This document shows positions 1 through 4,163 of a stretch of DNA of 8,210 bases, one piece after another. The stretch comes from Candidatus Melainabacteria bacterium (lineage in GTDB: Bacteria; Cyanobacteriota; Vampirovibrionia; 2-02-FULL-35-15): contig JAHFBD010000092.1 in assembly GCA_023250175.1 (NCBI GenBank), positions 1-8,210 on the forward strand, given 5' to 3'. Both the position numbers and the translations under genes were made by a program. Position 1 is the first letter of the stretch; the number at the start of each line of letters is the position of its first letter. The notes below the pieces were generated by a model. That model ran no database searches. It was not told the DNA's origin and was given only the letters and a program-made list of their open reading frames with translations.

Positions 1-1266
1 ATATTGCTGGTATTGGGTTTTAATATCTTTTAATACACCTAGTGCTAATTTTTCTTCAGAGATTAGTTTATCTAGTGAGATAATTTGGTTACTAGTTTCG
101 TAGTAGTTATAGCCAGTGAGAATTATAGACAAAACAAATGCTGTTATTAGTACTGTAGTTTGAGTGGCTACAGCTTGTTTTATCTTGTTAACAGTAGAAA
201 CAGCAAGGTCTACAGATTTTACTAAGTAACTTTGGGGAGTATAGAAATAAACCTCTTTGGTGAACTGTTTACTAAGAGGTTGCTGACTAATAGATAGGTC
301 AATACCTACATACTCTAGTGCCATAGCAACCCCCGCAATAGCTACTGTATATTTATACCCTTCTGAATTGAGTAGCTGTTGCTCGCGAGTAGGTAGAGCA
401 TCTATGTTGATGAAATTGTAAATTAATGGGTTAAAGAGTTCTATTGAACCTACAGTAATATTGGAATTAGTAAGTGCTACTCGTAGATTAACTAGGTATT
501 GTTCGTTGCATTCGCCAACTAATAGTATTAAATCATAGTTGAGCTTACTACTAGGGGTAGAGGTTTCCTCGTTGGTAGCGTTATTATTGCTGGCAAGGAT
601 ATTATTAGCTTCTTGGAATAGAGAGGTTGCAGTAGTTAAGCTATTCATTTCACTCTCTAGTTTTAGCGAACCAACACAGAGAGGTGACCCTTTATCAACT
701 ACTACTAATGATACATGGTCACTGGCAATATTGACTATTGCAGTACGTGAATTTTCAGCACCGGGGTAGATTTTATTATAGAAATGAACTAGGGCTATAT
801 CTGATTGGCTGATTATACTAGTACCACGATGCATTTCTGAGAGGGTTTGGCTAGTCGTTTTGCTGTCATTTATGGAGAACGAGCAAAGCATCGCTGTATT
901 GTTAGGGAAGTTGAGATAGTCAGAGATGTATTCATCGTTGCTAATACCATAGGTGCGTCTGTGTTTAGCTAGGTTAGCTGGCGATAGATTACTGGAAATA
1001 GTTTCTGTCAGAGTTTCTATTCCACTAGCGATACAGGAGAGCAGAGAGATTTTCTCTTTAGCTAATGATTGTTTTAATGTGTCAGTATTGTCAAAAGAAA
1101 CCAATTTCTCTAGTTTGACTTGGCTATAGCCATTAGGGTCTATATTAGGGCTAGCTATTATTAATTGGCTGTATACATTGGCCAAATCTATTGCTGCTAC
1201 ACGATGTTGGCCAAATCTGGTTCTGGTTAAACTGCCATTTAGGGCTGTATTTGCGTTATTTAACAT
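1..1266 (-). CDS. PilM-like actin-fold protein with C-terminal membrane helix (PilM-PilN/GspL-like fusion), partial
   Basis: The reverse strand is open for 422 codons from ATG 1266 to the left edge, so the C-terminus is missing. This start has AGAGGT (1276-1281) 9 nt upstream; an in-frame ATG at 1287 has no ribosome site. The N-terminal ~350 residues look like the PilM actin-like fold: 'AIDLANVYSQL' (about residues 25-35) fits the phosphate-1 strand, 'IVNIASDHVSLVVVDKG' (about 177-193) the phosphate-2 strand, and 'LILLVGECNEQ' (about 246-256) the adenosine-site glycine strand. A hydrophobic helix follows at about 371-391 ('VLITAFVLSIILTGY'), then a charged, coiled-coil-like stretch as in PilN. 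In type IV pilus machines PilM is cytoplasmic and binds the N-terminus of membrane-bound PilN; here both parts seem to be in one chain. The usual DIG/DxG residues are replaced, so nucleotide binding may be weak. Two sigma-54 elements lie upstream. The family is fairly clear to me; the fusion reading is inference. Confidence 0.72.
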   Translation of the reverse strand, partial: MLNNANTALNGSLTRTRFGQHRVAAIDLANVYSQLIIASPNIDPNGYSQVKLEKLVSFDNTDTLKQSLAKEKISLLSCIASGIETLTETISSNLSPANLAKHRRTYGISNDEYISDYLNFPNNTAMLCSFSINDSKTTSQTLSEMHRGTSIISQSDIALVHFYNKIYPGAENSRTAIVNIASDHVSLVVVDKGSPLCVGSLKLESEMNSLTTATSLFQEANNILASNNNATNEETSTPSSKLNYDLILLVGECNEQYLVNLRVALTNSNITVGSIELFNPLIYNFINIDALPTREQQLLNSEGYKYTVAIAGVAMALEYVGIDLSISQQPLSKQFTKEVYFYTPQSYLVKSVDLAVSTVNKIKQAVATQTTVLITAFVLSIILTGYNYYETSNQIISLDKLISEEKLALGVLKDIKTQYQQY

Positions 1267-1275
1267 TTTTGTTTT

Positions 1276-1281
1276 ACCTCT
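1276..1281 (-). promoter_or_regulatory. Ribosome binding site of the PilM-like gene
   Basis: On the minus strand AGAGGT lies 9 nt before ATG 1266. The alternative ATG at 1287 has no purine-rich site upstream, so this element decides the start. Confidence 0.7.
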
Positions 1282-1297
1282 ACGCATTTTGAATTTC

Positions 1298-1337
1298 AAG
1301 TAGCACCGCTATGAATCGCTATGAATTGCTACTAATT
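1298..1337. repeat. Three tandem 10-bp units inside a small inverted repeat, leader of the PilM-like gene
   Basis: On the plus strand GCTATGAATC (1308-1317), GCTATGAATT (1318-1327) and GCTACTAATT (1328-1337) follow each other at exactly one helical turn. AGTAGCA (1299-1305) and TGCTACT (1327-1333) are inverted partners around the first two units, so the leader RNA could form a 7-bp stem. It lies between the predicted sigma-54 start (about 1381) and the gene start. It may be a protein site or a leader structure; no function can be assigned. Confidence 0.5.
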
Positions 1338-1358
1338 TTTATTATTAATTAATCTAAT

Positions 1359-1382
1359 TTCGTCTAATAAAATTCGTCTAAT
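1359..1382. repeat. Direct repeat TTCGTCTAAT x2
   Basis: TTCGTCTAAT occurs at 1359-1368 and again at 1373-1382, 14 bp apart. It covers the predicted transcription start of the proximal sigma-54 element and the first bases of the leader. A regulator site or a chance AT-rich duplication are both possible. Confidence 0.4.
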
Positions 1383-1391
1383 GATCTACCC

Positions 1392-1406
1392 GCAAGAATT
1401 GTGCCA
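1392..1406 (-). promoter_or_regulatory. Sigma-54 promoter, proximal, for the PilM-like gene
   Basis: The minus strand reads TGGCAC-AATTC-TTGC, an exact match to the -24 (TGGCAC) and -12 (TTGC) elements with the required 5-nt gap (GG-N10-GC). Transcription would start near 1381, leaving a leader of about 115 nt before ATG 1266. Sigma-54 control of pilus genes through PilR-type activators is well known in other bacteria; no activator site was identified here. Confidence 0.7.
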
Positions 1407-1577
1407 AACTACTATTGATTAATTTATATTATGTAATTTATTATTAGTATCTTTGCCTGACAATTATTTGCAATCGTATTTCTGAAAAGATCTGATTTAG
1501 CTATTTTCAATACCATTGTTAATAAATGAAAATTAATGAGCTATTAAATTTATTGATTTATGGCAGCGTTGGTAATA

Positions 1578-1592
1578 GCAAGTGATGTGCCA
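1578..1592 (-). promoter_or_regulatory. Sigma-54 promoter, distal
   Basis: The minus strand reads TGGCAC-ATCAC-TTGC followed by TA, again a full -24/-12 match with correct spacing. It lies 20 bp beyond the stop codon of the small-peptide gene and 186 bp upstream of the proximal sigma-54 element, pointing the same way. It could be a second promoter for the PilM-like gene with a leader of about 300 nt, or could drive a small RNA in 1400-1565. I found no convincing ORF there (the best is 30 codons from 1516 without a ribosome site). Confidence 0.65.
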
Positions 1593-1611
1593 AAATGTTT
1601 CTGTAAATTAT

Positions 1612-1761
1612 TTAGTAGCTAGTAGAACCAAATCTAGCTACTAAAGCTGGTCTGGTATCAAACATAAATAGCCAGTGTATCAATGTTGATAAAGGAATAC
1701 CGATTAAGGTTTGTAATATTGTTTTTGTTGAGCTTTCGGTATTTTGATTTTTTGTATCCAT
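1612..1761 (-). CDS. Small single-helix membrane peptide (49 aa), unrecognised
   Basis: The predicted peptide begins MDTKNQNTESSTK, has a hydrophobic helix at about residues 15-34 ('ILQTLIGIPLSTLIHWLFMF') and ends in a polar, aromatic tail '...RPALVARFGSTSY'. The frame opens at ATG 1815, but only ATG 1761 has a ribosome site: AGAGGA at 1769-1774 with a 7-nt spacer. I therefore take the shorter form. About 140 nt upstream is a copy of the ECF-type promoter also found in front of the sigma gene, so the peptide is probably part of that regulon. I do not recognise a family. It could be a small membrane stress protein, a signal peptide-like effector, a toxin of a type I-like pair, or a precursor peptide. 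The gene is probably real because of its ribosome site and promoter; the function is unknown. Confidence 0.62.
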   Translation of the reverse strand: MDTKNQNTESSTKTILQTLIGIPLSTLIHWLFMFDTRPALVARFGSTSY

Positions 1762-1768
1762 AATTGTT

Positions 1769-1774
1769 TCCTCT
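1769..1774 (-). promoter_or_regulatory. Ribosome binding site of the small-peptide gene
   Basis: AGAGGA on the minus strand, 7 nt before ATG 1761. The upstream ATG at 1815 has only AT-rich sequence before it, so this site selects the 49-codon form. Confidence 0.7.
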
Positions 1775-1907
1775 TTCATTTTGTTGGGTTTAGATGGAGT
1801 TCTGTTTATTTTCATTTAATTTTTGTTGAAATTCTATAGATCGTAAAAGACTGATTTTTTGATTTTTACTTAAACGAAATTAGATGAGTACTATCAGTTT
1901 GTATATT

Positions 1908-1941
1908 TATATATTCGTAGTGGGAAAGAAACGGTTACAAA
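1908..1941 (-). promoter_or_regulatory. ECF-type promoter facing the small-peptide gene
   Basis: The minus strand reads TTTGTAACC (1941-1933), 15 nt of unrelated spacer, then CGAATATATA (1917-1908). Both blocks and the spacing are identical to the element in front of the sigma gene at 2439-2472. The AAC core in the -35 box is typical of ECF sigma promoters. A/T-rich tracts lie just upstream. Transcription would start near 1905 and reach the peptide ATG after about 140 nt. Confidence 0.72.
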
Positions 1942-1988
1942 GTTTTTGCAAAAATTTCCGAAAAAATTTACAATTTAAAGAATTCATT

Positions 1989-2014
1989 TCATATGTGAAC
2001 TAAATTTTTACATT
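1989..2014 (+). repeat. Operator-like composite repeat, copy 1
   Basis: TCATATGTGA (1989-1998), a near-palindrome, is followed by AAATTTTTACATT (2002-2014). A second copy of this pair lies at 2054-2096, so the two flank the -35/-10 boxes in front of the HTH gene. This layout suits autoregulation by that HTH protein; binding is inferred only from position. Confidence 0.45.
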
Positions 2015-2019
2015 ATACT

Positions 2020-2048
2020 TTGTTAAATTCATTAATATATATTATAAT
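2020..2048 (+). promoter_or_regulatory. Sigma-70-type promoter for the HTH gene
   Basis: TTGTTA (2020-2025), a 17-nt spacer and TATAAT (2043-2048) give a good housekeeping promoter with a perfect -10 box. Transcription would start near 2055, about 100 nt before the HTH start codon. The surrounding DNA is very AT-rich, which raises the chance of spurious matches, but the spacing is ideal and a gene follows. Confidence 0.6.
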
Positions 2049-2053
2049 ACTAC

Positions 2054-2096
2054 TCATATATGAAATTTTTATATTTTACAGAAAAATTTTTACATT
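2054..2096 (+). repeat. Operator-like composite repeat, copy 2
   Basis: TCATATATGA (2054-2063), a perfect 10-bp palindrome at the predicted transcription start, overlaps AAATTTTTATATT (2063-2075). AAATTTTTACATT recurs at 2084-2096, exactly 21 bp (two helical turns) further on. The parts match copy 1 at 1989-2014. A repressor bound here would block the promoter at 2020-2048. Confidence 0.45.
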
Positions 2097-2152
2097 TATT
2101 TTTAGGAATAAATCCTGCGGCTAAATTAGGACTAGTCTTATAATTCCTAATT

Positions 2153-2398
2153 ATGAGTAGAGAGAAAAAACAAATAAAAAAGAGAAAAACTAAAATTGAT
2201 TTTGCCAAGGTTTGTTACCAGGTTAGAACAAATAGCAAAATGACATACGAGGAAATGGCTACCCGTTTAGGTATCACAACAGGCAATTATAGAAAATATG
2301 AAACAGGTGAGATAAGACCAGGCGCGGAGGCTTCTTTTCGACTTGCGGGGTTATATATTGCATTCTGTCAGATTAATGTTGATGAAGACGAGCTATAG
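2153..2398 (+). CDS. XRE/Cro-type helix-turn-helix regulator (81 aa)
   Basis: This small DNA-binding protein is almost entirely one HTH_3-like domain: a basic N-terminus (residues 3-13, K/R-rich), then 'MTYEEMATRLGITTGNYRKYETG' from about residue 30, which carries the XRE pattern of E-E-A..LG for the first helix and Y-x-x-YE-G for the recognition helix and turn. A conserved-type 'RP' and a short helical, acidic tail follow. It probably acts as a dimeric repressor. An in-frame stop at 2141-2143 limits the start to ATG 2153; no clear Shine-Dalgarno site is present. It has its own promoter at 2020-2048, flanked by repeats that could be its operators, and precedes the sigma gene by 86 nt on the same strand. 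It may regulate itself, the divergent small-peptide gene, or the sigma cluster. Confidence 0.8.
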   Translation: MSREKKQIKKRKTKIDFAKVCYQVRTNSKMTYEEMATRLGITTGNYRKYETGEIRPGAEASFRLAGLYIAFCQINVDEDEL

Positions 2399-2438
2399 TT
2401 GTAATTATCTGGAAGAATTTTCAAAAACCAGTGTTTTT

Positions 2439-2472
2439 TTTGTAACCATATATTCGCTTTTGCGAATATATA
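2439..2472 (+). promoter_or_regulatory. ECF-type promoter in front of the sigma gene (autoregulation)
   Basis: TTTGTAACC (2439-2447), a 15-nt spacer and CGAATATATA (2463-2472) repeat exactly the element at 1908-1941 on the other strand. It lies directly upstream of the ECF sigma gene, as expected if the sigma factor transcribes its own cluster. Transcription would start at about 2473-2477, giving a leader of only about 10 nt before ATG 2485. A run of eight T residues (2434-2441) overlaps its upstream edge. Confidence 0.75.
2448..2471. repeat. Perfect 10-bp inverted repeat overlapping the ECF-type promoter
   Basis: ATATATTCGC (2448-2457) and GCGAATATAT (2462-2471) are exact inverted partners around TTTT. 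The right arm contains the -10 block and the left arm fills the spacer. The copy of the promoter facing the small peptide lacks this palindrome. If transcription starts near 2475 the palindrome is not transcribed from this promoter, so a DNA operator fits better than an RNA hairpin. In read-through from the HTH gene it would form a stem just before the sigma start codon. Confidence 0.6.
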
Positions 2473-2484
2473 CATGTAGAGTTT

Positions 2485-3087
2485 ATGACAAGAGAGTTTG
2501 ATAAAGTTAGTGATGAATCTTTGGTATTGGAATTCAATTGTGGTAACAGAGAAGCATTAGGCCAAATATATTTAAGATATAAAAAGCAAGTGGATAATCA
2601 CGTGGGAAAGTATACAAGTAATCAAACAGAAATAGATGATTTAGTGGCAGAGGTCTTTAAAAATTTTTTAATTCTAGCCGAAAAATTTAACCCAAAATTA
2701 GGTACAGTTAAAAATTTATTATTTAGTATTAGTAATAATAAAATAAAAGACTATTTACGTAAAAAGTATAAGGCGAAAAGCGATATTAACATTGAGGAAT
2801 TTTGTAAACAAGAAAATAGCACAAGGGATGGTAATTACATTAATAATTTATCAAGTGAAAAAGAGTTAATAAAAAAAGAAAAATTTCGAGTTCTTAAAAA
2901 AGCCATAAGGGAGTTAGAGGAAAAAGAACAGGAATTAATAGTACTCTATTTCCTAGACGGAAATAGCTTAGAAGAAATGACAACTCTTTTGAATAAGAAT
3001 TACAATACAATTAAAGTAGGGGTTCATAGGGCAAAAAATAAACTAAAAAACAAATTAAAATCTTATTTGGAAAACTTTTATGAATAA
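2485..3087 (+). CDS. ECF-family RNA polymerase sigma factor (200 aa)
   Basis: This is an alternative sigma factor that directs RNA polymerase to a small regulon, usually in response to envelope signals. Residues about 10-85 form the sigma-2 domain: 'EALGQIYLRYKKQV' followed by 'IDDLVAEVFKNFLILAEKF', which matches the polymerase-binding and -10-reading pattern. A K/E/N-rich linker follows, then sigma-4 at about 132-193, with 'LEEKEQELIVLYFLDGNSLEE' (21 residues at about 144-164, key residues E-L-E-x-K...L-x-F-L-x-G) and the recognition helix 'NYNTIKVGVHRAKNKL'. The 200-aa length is normal for ECF sigmas, with no regions 1 or 3. The stop codon overlaps the next gene by 8 nt (ATGAATAA), typical of a sigma/anti-sigma pair. 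The promoter at 2439-2472 suggests autoregulation. The ribosome site is poor (TAGAG, 3 nt before ATG). The ECF subgroup is not assigned. Confidence 0.9.
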   Translation: MTREFDKVSDESLVLEFNCGNREALGQIYLRYKKQVDNHVGKYTSNQTEIDDLVAEVFKNFLILAEKFNPKLGTVKNLLFSISNNKIKDYLRKKYKAKSDINIEEFCKQENSTRDGNYINNLSSEKELIKKEKFRVLKKAIRELEEKEQELIVLYFLDGNSLEEMTTLLNKNYNTIKVGVHRAKNKLKNKLKSYLENFYE

Positions 3088-4090
3088 AGAAGAAAAAAAT
3101 ATTGACTACGATCGGGGGTTTGAATTTTCTGGAGATAGTGAAAAAGACGCAGAAGCTTTGGAGTATTTGCAAGCCCCTGAACCAAAAATTTCAGATCCAG
3201 AATTTTATAATCTTATTAAAAATGTAAAGCTAGCAGAATCTTCTGATTCCGTTGAAGAAAAAATAATGGTGTTTTATGAACACCATTACCGTTATAAAAT
3301 ACTTCGGTGGAAAACAAAAATTAAAATAAGAGAATGGTTGGATTATGTGTCTCTGAACCCTGGGTTAAAGGTAGGGCTGGCATTAACAAGTATAGTGCTG
3401 TTATGTGTTTTAGGCACTATTACGCATCATCAGTACCAAACTTCTAAAAATACAAATTTAGGTAATTTAATTTCTAATCAACAAAGTCCTATAATAAAAG
3501 CCTCTCCTATTGTAAAGCCAAGCCCAGAATCAACGCCTATTTTTACTCCCAATAATATTGCAGAAAATAATAAACCTAATAACGATGATAAATTAAATAC
3601 AAATATTGAAAATCGAAATAAACAAAAAGAACAAAATAAACCTTTAGATAAAAATGATGATAACTTACTCAAAAATAATGAATTAGAAAATAAAGTAGCC
3701 AGTAATAGTCTTAGTAGTAAAAATAACACTACTATAAAACAAGCTTCTAGGGTTTCTAGGACTAATTCTAATGAAGATATTGCTTTATCGCAAATACAAA
3801 CCATTTATATTTCTGATTTAATAGAGCCAGATCTAAGAGAAGAACTAAAGAAACTAATAAAAGCTACAGGAAAATTTGGTTTGAGAGATGATAATAGTGA
3901 CCCAACTAAAGCAGACGCAACTCTTAAATGGGCACTTTCTCAACCAAACTTGATGATTCTTAGGACTACTGTTACTCCTATTATATGGAAAAAGCTGGTT
4001 GAAAAGGGTAGTCCAAAACAAAAAGCAGAAAGTATTGTTTCTGCTTTAGTTAAAAGTATCGAAAATTCTCAAAAACCAAAAAAAGACTAA
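3080..4090 (+). CDS. Single-pass membrane protein, probable non-canonical anti-sigma factor (336 aa)
   Basis: The position, overlapping the sigma gene by 8 nt, and the topology suggest an anti-sigma factor. Residues 1-95 would be cytoplasmic, acidic at first and basic before the membrane. One helix spans about 96-114 ('LKVGLALTSIVLLCVLGTI'). A low-complexity linker rich in N, K, S and P (about 120-235) would cross the periplasm. A folded C-terminal domain (about 242-332) begins 'IYISDLIEPDLREELKKLI' and looks alpha/beta, with 'KADATLKW' and a final helix 'AESIVSALVKSIENS'. The domain is reminiscent of small envelope domains in acidobacterial hypothetical proteins, but I cannot name it. The H-x3-C-x2-C zinc motif of common anti-sigmas is absent; the only cysteine is in the membrane helix. 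The long exposed linker would suit regulated proteolysis. The anti-sigma role is inferred from context. Confidence 0.7.
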   Translation: MNKEEKNIDYDRGFEFSGDSEKDAEALEYLQAPEPKISDPEFYNLIKNVKLAESSDSVEEKIMVFYEHHYRYKILRWKTKIKIREWLDYVSLNPGLKVGLALTSIVLLCVLGTITHHQYQTSKNTNLGNLISNQQSPIIKASPIVKPSPESTPIFTPNNIAENNKPNNDDKLNTNIENRNKQKEQNKPLDKNDDNLLKNNELENKVASNSLSSKNNTTIKQASRVSRTNSNEDIALSQIQTIYISDLIEPDLREELKKLIKATGKFGLRDDNSDPTKADATLKWALSQPNLMILRTTVTPIIWKKLVEKGSPKQKAESIVSALVKSIENSQKPKKD

Positions 4091-4150
4091 ACATAATTTT
4101 TATTAAAAAGTAATTCGTACTAGATAAAATAACATAAGTACTATAAAAAT

Positions 4151-4157
4151 GAGGTGA
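4151..4157 (+). promoter_or_regulatory. Ribosome binding site of the TPR-CHAT gene
   Basis: GAGGTGA lies 6 nt before ATG 4164, a strong site. The 73-nt gap from the previous gene shows no terminator and no copy of the ECF-type promoter, so co-transcription with the sigma and anti-sigma genes is likely. Confidence 0.75.
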
Positions 4158-4163
4158 TTTGGC

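Noticed and set aside
539..769. Open plus-strand frame of 76 codons
   Set aside because: It lies wholly inside the reverse-strand PilM-like coding sequence, has no ribosome site and encodes no recognisable domain.
1424..1516. 30-codon minus-strand frame downstream of the distal sigma-54 element
   Set aside because: No ribosome site, no recognisable sequence and a length expected by chance; a leader or small RNA is more plausible.
1762..1815. N-terminal 18-codon extension of the small peptide from ATG 1815
   Set aside because: There is no ribosome site before 1815, whereas AGAGGA is well placed for ATG 1761 within this segment.
1288..2152. Insertion sequence or attachment site remnants in the AT-rich control regions
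   Set aside because: No transposase or integrase fragment, no tRNA end and no paired terminal inverted repeats were found; the repeats present fit operators and promoters better.
2423..2441. Weak hairpin AAAAAC-CAGT-GTTTTT followed by T residues as terminator of the HTH gene
   Set aside because: The stem has only six pairs, five of them A-T, so termination would be weak at best; the T-run is more likely part of the upstream region of the ECF-type promoter.
3478..3804. Open minus-strand frame of 108 codons, L/F/S-rich
   Set aside because: It is the antisense of the low-complexity N/K/S linker of the membrane protein; its leucine and phenylalanine richness simply mirrors AAT/AAA codons.
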